A DNA stretch of 64,000 bases from Planosporangium flavigriseum (GTDB taxonomy: Bacteria; Actinomycetota; Actinomycetes; Mycobacteriales; Micromonosporaceae), in assembly GCF_011947225.1 (NCBI RefSeq), contig NZ_JAATVW010000004.1, positions 335,745 to 399,744 on the forward strand, read 5' to 3'. The translations under genes were made by a program, and so were the position numbers. The notes beneath the pieces were generated by a model that saw only the letters and a list, made by a program, of their open reading frames with translations, did no database searches and was not told where the DNA came from. How positions within the stretch are numbered: the stretch's first letter is position 1; every line of letters begins with the position of its first letter. Below, piece by piece: positions 51,130 to 58,792 of the stretch.

Positions 51130-52017
51130 CTATCTGGGCGGGGAATCCGCGCCCTGCGCGCTCTGCTGGAAACGCTCGCCGCTCGGCAGGGCCACCAGGC
51201 GCAGGTGTCTTTCCTGGAGTAGGTAGGGCAGGAGCGTCTCGTACGCCGTGACCGTACTGGTGCGATCACCGCCGCCGTCGTGGGACAGGATGATCGAGCC
51301 CGACTGCGCCCCTTGCCGAACGGTGTCGACGATGTGGCTGACCATGCTCCCGCCGGTCCCGTAGGTTCCGGTGTCCCAGTCGAGGGGGTCGACGTCCCAG
51401 TCGATCGAGGTCATCCCCATTTCCTGGGCGACCGCTACCGCGGACGGGGTCCACGCGCCGCCCGGGTGGCGGAAGTACTTGATCTCCACGCCGGGGACGG
51501 CCTTGCGGATCTCGTCGTTGGTCCGCTCCAGATCGGAGCGGATCTCCTCGGCCGACCGCTGGCCCAGGCCCAGATCGTGCATCCAGGTGTGGTTGCACAG
51601 GGTGTGGCCGTCGCGGACGATCGCCTGCACCAGTTCGGGGTGTTCCCGGACGTTCGCTCCGATCAGACAAAACGTCGCCTTGACGCCATAGGCGCGCAGC
51701 AGGTTGAGAATCGGCATGGTCTGGTTGCCGGGGCCATCGTCGAAGGTGAGCGCCACCCCGTCGGTGCCGGTTGTCTTCGCCACCACGCCGGGCACGAACG
51801 TCGCTGCCGACTCCGGCACCGTGTTGGCCGCGCCCAGCGCCGGTTTCACCGCCGGCGGAGGCGCCGCCGCGGCCAGCGCGTGGCTGTACGGCTGTTTAGG
51901 GGTCTTAGAAGGAGTTGATTTGGTCCGTTCGCCGTTACGGGCGCCGGCCCAACTGCCGATCACGACCAGCAGGACGAGGACGACGAGCGCTGATACCTGC
52001 ACACGCTGAAGCGGCAT
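51130..52017 (-). CDS. Polysaccharide deacetylase family protein
   Basis: A 295-residue protein with an N-terminal membrane anchor (about 8-26) and a linker rich in Ser, Pro and Ala. The NodB domain has VALTFDDGPG (motif 1, catalytic Asp and metal Asp), CNHTWMHD (metal histidines), YFRHPGGAW (motif 3) and SIILSHDG (motif 5). It acts outside the membrane on chitin-like or peptidoglycan N-acetyl groups. It may share a transcript with the tRNA cluster downstream, but the tRNA promoter lies just after its stop. Confidence 0.94.
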   Translation of the reverse strand: MPLQRVQVSALVVLVLLVVIGSWAGARNGERTKSTPSKTPKQPYSHALAAAAPPPAVKPALGAANTVPESAATFVPGVVAKTTGTDGVALTFDDGPGNQTMPILNLLRAYGVKATFCLIGANVREHPELVQAIVRDGHTLCNHTWMHDLGLGQRSAEEIRSDLERTNDEIRKAVPGVEIKYFRHPGGAWTPSAVAVAQEMGMTSIDWDVDPLDWDTGTYGTGGSMVSHIVDTVRQGAQSGSIILSHDGGGDRTSTVTAYETLLPYLLQERHLRLVALPSGERFQQSAQGADSPPR

Positions 52018-52196
52018 ACGTCACTCCCGGAAGGAGTAGGAACGGGGCGGCCGCACCCGGTGCCGAGTGGCTGAATGGGCGGGAGGGCCACGAGCGCTAT
52101 GGCCCAGAAGCCGCCCGCAAAACATTCACCTAGGCGGGTCACAGCCTGCTTCGATGGCGTTGCCGCCGGCCTTCAGCGCATCTGGTGAATGCGTGC

Positions 52197-53123
52197 TTAC
52201 GCGACGGCCGCAGTGAAGAGTTCGACTGCGTCGACGAGCGTCGCCGGAGTGACCACGCCGGCGGGCAGGCCGGCTGGATCCCAGCCGGGGCCGCCTGCGG
52301 CGACAACGGCGGGCCGGCCGCGTTCGGTCAGCAGGCCCGTCAACTGCGCCGGATCGGCGGTGGCCCGGGTGTGGGCCCACAGCAGTACGGCGACCGGCCC
52401 GGTGCGGCGTACGGCGGCGTGCAGCGCCCTCGGCGGCACCCGCGCCCCGAGTACCCGCGCTGGGATGCCGCGTACGGCCAGCGCGGCGGCGAGCGCCTCG
52501 ATCGGCAGGCTGTGCTGCTCCTCGTCCGCGCACGCCAGCAGCGCGCGTACCGGACAGTCGCGCGGTGGCCGGGGCAGCGACCCGAACACCGCCGAGATGC
52601 AGCCCGACAGGAGGTGCTCGACCTCCACCAGTTCATGCGAGCGCCCGGCGCGTTCGCCGACCGCGACGAGTACCGGGCGCAGGACCTGATCCCAGGCGTC
52701 GAGGACGCCGCGCTCCGCGACAGCGGTCGCCACCAGATGGCGTACTCCCAGCGCGTCCAGCCGCAGCGCCGCTCGCCCGAGCCCGCGCGCGGCGGGGTCG
52801 GCGTCGCCGAGGGCGAGGGACCGGCCGCCGCCGTCGCGCGTACCGGTGTCCGGCGGGCTCGGTGGCGACGAGACCAACACGGGCGCCGTGGGCGTGGGCG
52901 AGCGCTGTGCCCACCGCGCCGCCTCCGCCGGTGCGACGCCCGAGGTGACCAGTTGCTGCATCAGCGCCAGCCGGGCCATGTCGTCGCGGGTGTAGCGACG
53001 GTGGTGACCGTGCCGATGTCCGCTGGGGCCCAGCCCGTACCGCTGGTGCCAACTGCGCAGCGTCGTGACCGCCACGCCCAGCTGGCGGGCCGCGGCCCCG
53101 GCGCTCAACAGCTCATCGGTCAC
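52197..53123 (-). CDS. MerR family regulator with B12-binding-like domain (CarH/LitR type)
   Basis: A 308-residue regulator starting at GTG 53123, overlapping the idi stop. The MerR HTH lies at about 1-72 (LSAGAAARQLGVAVTTLRSWHQRYGLGPSG). The rest matches the helix bundle plus Rossmann domain of CarH/LitR light-responsive repressors, which use adenosylcobalamin to control carotenoid genes. The E-H pair of the W-x9-EH motif is kept (E169, H170), but the Trp position is Ala (A159). The Rossmann histidine survives in EEQHSLP (H204), while the glycine after it is Pro. It probably still controls the linked crt genes, though its cofactor use is uncertain. Confidence 0.85.
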   Translation of the reverse strand: MTDELLSAGAAARQLGVAVTTLRSWHQRYGLGPSGHRHGHHRRYTRDDMARLALMQQLVTSGVAPAEAARWAQRSPTPTAPVLVSSPPSPPDTGTRDGGGRSLALGDADPAARGLGRAALRLDALGVRHLVATAVAERGVLDAWDQVLRPVLVAVGERAGRSHELVEVEHLLSGCISAVFGSLPRPPRDCPVRALLACADEEQHSLPIEALAAALAVRGIPARVLGARVPPRALHAAVRRTGPVAVLLWAHTRATADPAQLTGLLTERGRPAVVAAGGPGWDPAGLPAGVVTPATLVDAVELFTAAVA

Positions 53124-53661
53124 CCGGCTCCACCGCCGCCGCTTCCCAGGCCGCCAGCACGCCGGCCAGCCACGGCGCGTACGACCACGGCTCGGCCTCG
53201 ATGGCCCGGCGCACGTCGTCCGGGTCGGCCCAGCGCAGCGCGGCCACCTCCGCCGGGTCGGGGCGCGGCGCCTCGCGAGCGACCGTGCCGACCAGGACGT
53301 GGTCGTACTCGTGCTCGACCCGCTCGGTGACCGGGTCGAGCGCGCGGTAGACGTACACGCCGACCGGCGTGAGCGCGATCGAGCCCAGTCCCAGCTCTTC
53401 ATCCAGACGCTGCGCGGCCTCCGTCACCACGTCCTTCGTCGGCGCGGGGTGGCCGCAGCAGGCGTTGGCCCATCGCAGCGGGAACCGGGTCTTGGCCTCG
53501 GCGCGCTGCTGGAGCAGCAGCCGTCCATCGGCATCGAAGAGCAGGACCGAGAACGCCCGGTGCAGCAGCCCCGGGGCGGTGTGCGCGTGGGTGACCGTCG
53601 TCGATCCCAGGGGCAGGCCATCGGCGTCGACCAACTCGACCGGCAGTTGCTCGCGGCTCAT
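53113..53661 (-). CDS. idi: Isopentenyl-diphosphate delta-isomerase, type 1
   Basis: A 182-residue Nudix-fold enzyme that interconverts IPP and DMAPP. The catalytic Cys is in NACCGHPAPTKD and the Glu/metal region in ERVEHEYDHVLVG; LLLQQRAEAKTRFPLRWAN is the usual start of the core. It starts at ATG 53661, overlapping the crtI stop by four bases (ATGA), and its own stop overlaps the MerR start. It raises the precursor supply for the carotenoid pathway. Confidence 0.96.
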   Translation of the reverse strand: MSREQLPVELVDADGLPLGSTTVTHAHTAPGLLHRAFSVLLFDADGRLLLQQRAEAKTRFPLRWANACCGHPAPTKDVVTEAAQRLDEELGLGSIALTPVGVYVYRALDPVTERVEHEYDHVLVGTVAREAPRPDPAEVAALRWADPDDVRRAIEAEPWSYAPWLAGVLAAWEAAAVEPGDR

Positions 53662-55139
53662 ACACGCGCTCCCGTGATGCGCTGGGCGGCCAGTCGCCCA
53701 GAAATGATCACCATAGGCACGCCGACCCCCGGTTGGGTACCCGAGCCGACGAACACAACGTTGTCCAGGCCCGGGTGCAGGTTGCCGGGGCGGAACGGGC
53801 CGGTCTGGCGGAACGAGTGCGCCGCCGCGAACGGGGTGCCGGCGGCCATGCCCGCATCGGCCCAGTCCGCCGGGGTCACCAGGTGGGAAACGTCGATGCC
53901 GTCGCCGAATCCGGTGTACCCGCGTTGTTCCAGCGTGTCGATGAGGTTCACCCGATAGGTGTCGGCGACGCCGCCCCGCCAGTCGATCGAGGACGTGGCG
54001 AGGTTGGGCGCCGGGGCGAGCACGTAGTAGGAGTGCCGCCCGGCGGGCGCGATCGACGGATCCGACCGGCTCGGGTTGGTGACGAGCAGCGAGGGGTCGC
54101 TCATCAGCCGGCCGTCGCGGATGACCTCGTCGAACGTGCGCTTCCAGGCGGTACCGAAGTGGATGTTGTGGTGCGCGATCTGTTCGTACGCCTGCGTCGA
54201 CCCGACATGGAGCACGACGCACGAGGGTGAGTACCGCAGGCGTGGCGCTGTGCCTTCCGGCAACAGGTCGCGGTACGCGATGGGCAGGTCGGGGTTGAGT
54301 ACGACCACGTCGGCGGGGATGAACTCGCCGCTGTGGACGGTGACGCCCCGTGCCCGGCCGCCACGGGTGACCACCCCGGCGACGGGGGTGCCGTAGCGGA
54401 TCGTGACGCCGTGCTTCTCGGCCACCCCGGCGAGCGCCCGTGGAACCGCGTGCACGCCGCCGAGCGGGAAGTAGACCCCGGCGACCGCGTCCAGGTAGGA
54501 GATCACCGCGTACAGGGCACGCGCGTCGTGCGGTGCGAGGCCCGCGTACATGGCCTGGAAGGAGAAGATCCGCCGGGTGCGCTCGTCGTGGAAGAACTGG
54601 TTGACCTTGGTCTGGAGTCGTCGGAAGCCGCCCATCGCCGCCAGCCGCAGTAGGTTGCCGGTGAGTAGGTCCCGGGGGGTGTCGAGGTTGCGGCCGATGA
54701 AGTCGTCGCGCTCGATGTACCAGAGTTTGCGGGTGTAGTCGACGAAGCGCAGGTAACCGTCGGCCTCCCGCGGCCCGCAGGCCCGGGACACCTCGTCGGC
54801 CATCCGGACGGTGTCGGTGATCACGTCGAGGGTCGAACCGTCGGGGAAGTGCGCCCGGTACGCGGGGTCGAGCTTGGTCAGGGTCAGCCAGTCGGCAAGC
54901 TCCTCGCCGACCGAGCCGACGAGGTCGACCAGCAGATCGGGCATGGTGAGCACGGTCGGGCCGGTGTCGAACTCGTAACCGCCCAGGCTCAGCCTGCCCG
55001 CCCGCCCGCCGGGGTGGTCTTCGCGCTCCAGGACGGTCACGTCCCGGCCGGCCGCGGCGAGGCGGATCGCGCAGGCCAGGCCGCCCAGCCCGGCGCCGAC
55101 GATCACCACCCGCCCGGTCGGGCCAGAAACGGTGCGCAC
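53658..55139 (-). CDS. crtI: Phytoene desaturase
   Basis: A 493-residue FAD enzyme starting at GTG 55139 with AGGAG about 5 bp upstream. The FAD motif is VVIVGAGLGGLACAIRLAAAGRDVTVLE, followed by GGRAGRLSLGGYEFDTGPTVLTMPDLL, the standard CrtI opening. The C-terminal signature is NVVFVGSGTQPGVGVPMVIISGRLAA. It introduces the double bonds into phytoene (the number varies between three and four in the family). It heads a minus-strand operon crtI-idi-merR with overlapping ends; crtB is divergent. Confidence 0.95.
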   Translation of the reverse strand: MRTVSGPTGRVVIVGAGLGGLACAIRLAAAGRDVTVLEREDHPGGRAGRLSLGGYEFDTGPTVLTMPDLLVDLVGSVGEELADWLTLTKLDPAYRAHFPDGSTLDVITDTVRMADEVSRACGPREADGYLRFVDYTRKLWYIERDDFIGRNLDTPRDLLTGNLLRLAAMGGFRRLQTKVNQFFHDERTRRIFSFQAMYAGLAPHDARALYAVISYLDAVAGVYFPLGGVHAVPRALAGVAEKHGVTIRYGTPVAGVVTRGGRARGVTVHSGEFIPADVVVLNPDLPIAYRDLLPEGTAPRLRYSPSCVVLHVGSTQAYEQIAHHNIHFGTAWKRTFDEVIRDGRLMSDPSLLVTNPSRSDPSIAPAGRHSYYVLAPAPNLATSSIDWRGGVADTYRVNLIDTLEQRGYTGFGDGIDVSHLVTPADWADAGMAAGTPFAAAHSFRQTGPFRPGNLHPGLDNVVFVGSGTQPGVGVPMVIISGRLAAQRITGARV

Positions 55140-55168
55140 GGTGCTCCTCTCGCGGGCGGGCGACTGTT

Positions 55169-55202
55169 CGCTACGCCTCGTTGCTCGGATCGAATCGTAG
55201 CG
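55169..55202. promoter_or_regulatory. Inverted repeat in the crtI/crtB divergent promoter region
   Basis: The 174-bp gap between divergent crtI (start 55139) and crtB (start 55314) must hold both promoters. CGCTACG at 55169-55175 and CGTAGCG at 55196-55202 form a 7-bp inverted repeat, 20 bp apart, 30-65 bp upstream of crtI. It is a candidate operator for the linked MerR regulator, though it is not the TACA/TGTA type known for CarH. Confidence 0.35.
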
Positions 55203-55313
55203 TAGGCTATGAGTTGCGTTGATTCGTGCGTCGTTTTGATTTCTGGGACCATTGAGCCTCGGAGACCGCCGGGGTTTTCGGGGCTTGAGGGACTTTCGGG
55301 ATGAGGGCCGGGG

Positions 55314-56258
55314 ATGGAACCGCTCGCCGCGTCGTACGAGCGCTGCCGCCAGTTGCACCGTCGGCATGGGCGCACGTACTACCTGGCCACCCGCTTGCTG
55401 CCGGAGTGGAAGCGCCGGCACGTCCACGCCCTCTACGGCTTCACCCGGTACGCGGACGAGATCGTCGACCGCGCCGGCGCACTTCCGATCGCCGAGCGGG
55501 AACGCCAGCTCGCCGCGTGGTCCGAGGCGTTCCTCGCCGGGCTGGCCGGCGCCGAGATCGACGATCCGCTGCTGCCCGCGGTGCTGCACACGATCAGCGT
55601 CTTCGGTCTCGATCGTGACGACTTCCGCACGTTCCTGGCCAGCATGGCCATGGACCTGACCGTCACCGGCTACGCCACCTACGATGACCTGCTCGAATAC
55701 ATGGAGGGCTCGGCGGCCGTGATCGGCACGATGATGCTGCCGATCCTCCAGGCGCCGGATCCGGCCGCCGCCCGCGAGCCGGCCCGCCAGCTAGGGCTGG
55801 CGTTCCAGCTCACCAACTTCATCCGGGACGTGGCCGAGGACCTCGACCTGGGCCGGGTCTACCTGCCAGCGGCCGACCTGACCCGCTTCGGCGTCACGCC
55901 GGCTGACCTCGCGGCCGCGCGGGCGGCTGGACGCCTCGACACCCTCGGCGCGACCGGGGAGGCGATCCGCGAACTGATCGCGTACGAGGTGACGCGGGCG
56001 CGGGAGCACTACGTGCGGGCGGCGCCCGGCGTGACCATGCTCGTGCCGAGCTCGCAGGGGTGTGTCCGGGCTGCTTACCACCTCTACGGCGGCATCCTCT
56101 GCGAGGTGGAGAAACTCGGCTATGACGTGTTCGCCCGGCGCGCACGGGTACCCCGGCGCCGGCGTCTCTTCGGGGCGCTCGCGTCGATCCTGACCCCGGC
56201 CGGCGTGCCGGTGACGGAGGGGACCATCGGCGTCGAGCCGGTCAACTGGCTGGCCTAA
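55314..56258 (+). CDS. crtB: Phytoene synthase
   Basis: A 314-residue squalene/phytoene synthase that condenses two GGPP molecules. The two Asp-rich metal sites are YADEIVDRAG (DxxxD) and NFIRDVAEDLDLGRVYLP (RDxxxD). Conserved YATRLLPEWKRRHVHALYGFTRYADEIVD precedes the first. No GGPP synthase gene (crtE) is in the window, so it must be elsewhere. The end overlaps the stop of the convergent LuxR-type gene by four bases. Confidence 0.95.
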   Translation: MEPLAASYERCRQLHRRHGRTYYLATRLLPEWKRRHVHALYGFTRYADEIVDRAGALPIAERERQLAAWSEAFLAGLAGAEIDDPLLPAVLHTISVFGLDRDDFRTFLASMAMDLTVTGYATYDDLLEYMEGSAAVIGTMMLPILQAPDPAAAREPARQLGLAFQLTNFIRDVAEDLDLGRVYLPAADLTRFGVTPADLAAARAAGRLDTLGATGEAIRELIAYEVTRAREHYVRAAPGVTMLVPSSQGCVRAAYHLYGGILCEVEKLGYDVFARRARVPRRRRLFGALASILTPAGVPVTEGTIGVEPVNWLA

Positions 56259-57034
56259 CCCCTGTGGCGTGGAGCCGGCACCGCCGCTCGCATCGCCCCG
56301 AGGGCGAGGCCGAGCTGGAACCGGTTGTCGACACCGAGTCGGCTCATCAGCCCACCCAGGGCGTACCCGACGGTCCGCCGGGACAGGTCGAGCTCACGGG
56401 CGGCGGTCTCGTCGGTGTGCCCCTGCGCGAGCAGTTCGACGATGGCCCGTTCGCGCGGCGTGAGGGCGATCGCCGGGCCGTCGTCGTGGGGCAGCGTCTC
56501 GAGCGCCGGCGGCGTGGCCTGGTGTGGCAACCAGCGCCGGCCGTCGCGGTCGGGCCCGGCCGGGCGTGCGCCGGCCGGACCGAGATGGATCTGCGTGGCC
56601 GGGGGTGTCGGTTCGGGCGGCGGCACCGGCGTCGTTGCTGTGTCCATCGAGCGAACCGTCCTAGGCGGTGGCGTGCTCTGCCCCGGTGCCAGCGCTCGGA
56701 TTGCCGGTGTGCCCGGCGGGCGAGTGCGGTGTCCGTGCAGCTGACGGACGACCTGGTTGGGTTGGCGGGCCGCCCAGACGGCCCGGCTGTTCGTTTTGGG
56801 AGCGCGACGCGACGTCGACGACACCCGTCGGATCGCGCCGGCGTGGGCGAGTTCGCGCATCGCCTCACGGACCCGTTCGTGGGCCATGCCCAATTCGTGG
56901 GCGAGTTGGCTCTCCCGCGCCGTATCGAGGGACACCAGTGTGCGGTACACCAGGTCAGCGTCGGGCGACAATCCCCAGCGGACCAGGGATGGCAAGGCGC
57001 TGCCCATGCGTGCGGCAATGCGGTGAGTATCCAT
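56255..57034 (-). CDS. LuxR-type regulator with N-terminal winged-helix domain
   Basis: A 259-residue protein (ATG 57034; ATG 57073 would add 13 residues). The N-terminal section (about 20-70, VYRTLVSLDTARESQLAHELGMAHERVREAMRELAHAGAIRRV) looks like a TrmB-style winged helix. A Pro/Thr-rich linker follows, then a LuxR/NarL HTH at about 195-255 (LTPRERAIVELLAQGHTDETAARELDLSRRTVGYALGGLMSRLG). It lacks a receiver domain. It converges on crtB, so it might regulate it or be merely adjacent. Confidence 0.85.
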   Translation of the reverse strand: MDTHRIAARMGSALPSLVRWGLSPDADLVYRTLVSLDTARESQLAHELGMAHERVREAMRELAHAGAIRRVSSTSRRAPKTNSRAVWAARQPNQVVRQLHGHRTRPPGTPAIRALAPGQSTPPPRTVRSMDTATTPVPPPEPTPPATQIHLGPAGARPAGPDRDGRRWLPHQATPPALETLPHDDGPAIALTPRERAIVELLAQGHTDETAARELDLSRRTVGYALGGLMSRLGVDNRFQLGLALGAMRAAVPAPRHRG

Positions 57035-57210
57035 CAGCTCCCCGTGAATGCACTCGACCAGACCGAACGTCACTCAACTATTCACGATGCGTAAGGGCAA
57101 CGCGCCGTATCGTGATTGCCAGATGATGCAAGATCCTGCGAGAAAGTTGCGTACTTACCAGTCCGGATGCCTGCACCCCGGTGGATGCATCTCTCTTCTG
57201 AGTACGAATT

Positions 57211-57281
57211 TGTTGAATCAACAGTGGTCTCGGGCCATGCGATTAAATGGACGCGAGTGAGTGTAGACACTGTGGACAGTG
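57211..57281. promoter_or_regulatory. Two palindromes between the LuxR-type gene and the cupin gene
   Basis: The 343-bp gap 57035-57377 has no convincing gene and is A/T-richer than most of the window. It holds TGTTGA-A-TCAACA (57211-57223) and CACTGT-GG-ACAGTG (57268-57281), both perfect apart from their centres. They are candidate operators for the divergent LuxR-type gene or the cupin gene. Confidence 0.4.
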
Positions 57282-57377
57282 GCAGACTGCGAGGGGCGTC
57301 GATTTGTGGTCAGCGCGACTCGCGCCGCCCACGCCCCGCGCGACTGGTTCGCCCCTGCCCGGGTAGGAGTGGTGGGT

Positions 57378-57752
57378 ATGGAACACTTCACGATCGCGAC
57401 CGTCGCAGAAGAGAGCCCGGACTTCCGACGCGTCCTCTGGACGGGGCAGCACCTCCAACTGGTCATCATGACCATTCCGCCGGGCAGCGAGATCGGCGAG
57501 GAGGTCCACCCGGACCACGACCAGATCCTCACCTTCGTCAGCGGCGTCGGCGAGGCGACTGTCGCGGGTGAGAAGAAAAAGATCGAGCAGGGGGACCTTG
57601 TCGTGGTGCCCGCCGGTACGCGGCACAACTTCGTCAACGTCGGACCCAACCCGCTCGTCCTCTACACCGTGTACGGGCCACCGGAGCACCCGCCCGGTAC
57701 GCGGCACCGGACCAAGGCCGAGGCCGACAGCGCAGAGCACGCCGATCGGTAG
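57378..57752 (+). CDS. Cupin domain protein
   Basis: A 124-residue single-domain cupin from ATG 57378, with GGAG at 57366-57369. The two cupin motifs are present: motif 1 VHPDHDQILTFVSGVGEATVAG (His and His/Glu positions) and motif 2 GDLVVVPAGTRHNFVNVG. Metal binding is likely, function unknown; small cupins of this kind are isomerases, dioxygenases or plain binding proteins. The next gene starts 11 bp after its stop. Confidence 0.93.
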   Translation: MEHFTIATVAEESPDFRRVLWTGQHLQLVIMTIPPGSEIGEEVHPDHDQILTFVSGVGEATVAGEKKKIEQGDLVVVPAGTRHNFVNVGPNPLVLYTVYGPPEHPPGTRHRTKAEADSAEHADR

Positions 57753-57762
57753 CGTACGAAGC

Positions 57763-58341
57763 ATGGGTGGCGAAACGATGGTCGGCTTCGGCCCGAAGCA
57801 GGCCTGGCTCGCGGTACGCGAGGGCGAGGAAGCGGCGGTCGCCGCGGCGCTGGGCCTGCGCGATCTGGGCACGGTGTCCTGGCGCAACGGCATCGACCTG
57901 GCCTACCTGACCGATGACCGGCTGGTGCTGACCCCACCGCTGCCCGGCGCGGGCGACGCGCGGTGGTTACTGGTCACCGGTCGCTGGCTGCTGCGCACCG
58001 GCCCGGCGGTCGACGTCGCGGAACTGTCCGCGACCCTCGGTACGGAAGTACAGCTCTTCGCCACCTACCGGGTGTCGGAGTTACACCGGTGGCAGCGCGC
58101 CGTCGATGGCGCACTGACCCGCGCGTTCGAGTACGTGGGCGAGAGCGGTGAGGTCACCGACTGGCGGGGCGATCCCGACGAGGCCGAGATCGCCATCGGG
58201 CTCCCGGCGGTCCTGGACGACGAGACGGACGTCCTGGTGTCGGAGAGCGATGTGATGCGGCTGGCCCGCGCCTGGAGCGTCGATCCGACCGCCCTCGACG
58301 GCCGGCCCGCCCCGGGGCCGCTGCGCGCCGCCGCCGTTTGA
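57763..58341 (+). CDS. Conserved hypothetical protein
   Basis: A 192-residue soluble protein (ATG 57763). It opens with KQAWLAVREGEEAAVAAALGL and has a middle region WLLVTGRWLLRTGPAVDVAELSATLGTEVQLFATYRVSELHRWQRAVDG, a pattern seen in actinomycete proteins of unknown role. The C-terminus is acidic. It is probably cotranscribed with the cupin gene. No signal or membrane segment. Confidence 0.75.
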   Translation: MGGETMVGFGPKQAWLAVREGEEAAVAAALGLRDLGTVSWRNGIDLAYLTDDRLVLTPPLPGAGDARWLLVTGRWLLRTGPAVDVAELSATLGTEVQLFATYRVSELHRWQRAVDGALTRAFEYVGESGEVTDWRGDPDEAEIAIGLPAVLDDETDVLVSESDVMRLARAWSVDPTALDGRPAPGPLRAAAV

Positions 58342-58396
58342 CCGGAGGCCGCGCGGGTAGGCAGATCCGGCTTCGAGCCGAGAGGGAGCCCCCGAC

Positions 58397-58783
58397 ATGA
58401 TGTACGCCCAGTTCATTGAGAGGGTCGCCGAGCAGATGGGTAGTCCGCTGGGGCAGGCGGAGACCCTGACCCAGGCGACCTTGCTGACCTTGGCGGATCG
58501 GATCAGCGGCGGCGAGGCGCGGGACCTGGCCGCGCAGCTGCCACAGGAGCTGCGGGAGTTCCTGACCAGGTCGCAAGAGCCGGCTGAAGCGTTCGACCTG
58601 GAGGATTTCATCGCCCGGGTTCGCCTGCGCGCCGGCGTCGACGCCGACACCGCGAAGAAGGGCGTGGAGGCGGTGTTCAAGACGCTGTACGCCGCGGTCA
58701 GCACGGGCGAGTTCGAGGACGTGATGGCCCAGCTCCCGAAGGAGTTCCAGAACCTGGTACCCGCCGTGGTCCGGCGTCGGTGA
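58397..58783 (+). CDS. DUF2267 family protein
   Basis: A 128-residue helical protein of the DUF2267 family: FIERVAEQMGSPLGQAETLTQATLLTLADRISGGEARDLAAQLPQELREFL, repeated in a second half FIARVRLRAGVDADTAKKGVEAVFKTLYAAVSTGEFEDVMAQLPKEF. The two halves are recognisably similar, so this is a tandem helical repeat. The role is unknown; in other bacteria relatives sit near stress genes. It converges on the large LuxR regulator gene. Confidence 0.9.
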   Translation: MMYAQFIERVAEQMGSPLGQAETLTQATLLTLADRISGGEARDLAAQLPQELREFLTRSQEPAEAFDLEDFIARVRLRAGVDADTAKKGVEAVFKTLYAAVSTGEFEDVMAQLPKEFQNLVPAVVRRR

Positions 58784-58792
58784 GCGCGACTC

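Noticed and set aside
52185..53330. 381-residue plus-strand frame
   Set aside because: Shadow of the MerR regulator and idi genes, which match their families on the minus strand.
57048..57260. Possible 70-residue protein upstream of the cupin gene
   Set aside because: Codon use unlike the genome and no ribosome binding site; the palindromes there suggest regulatory DNA.
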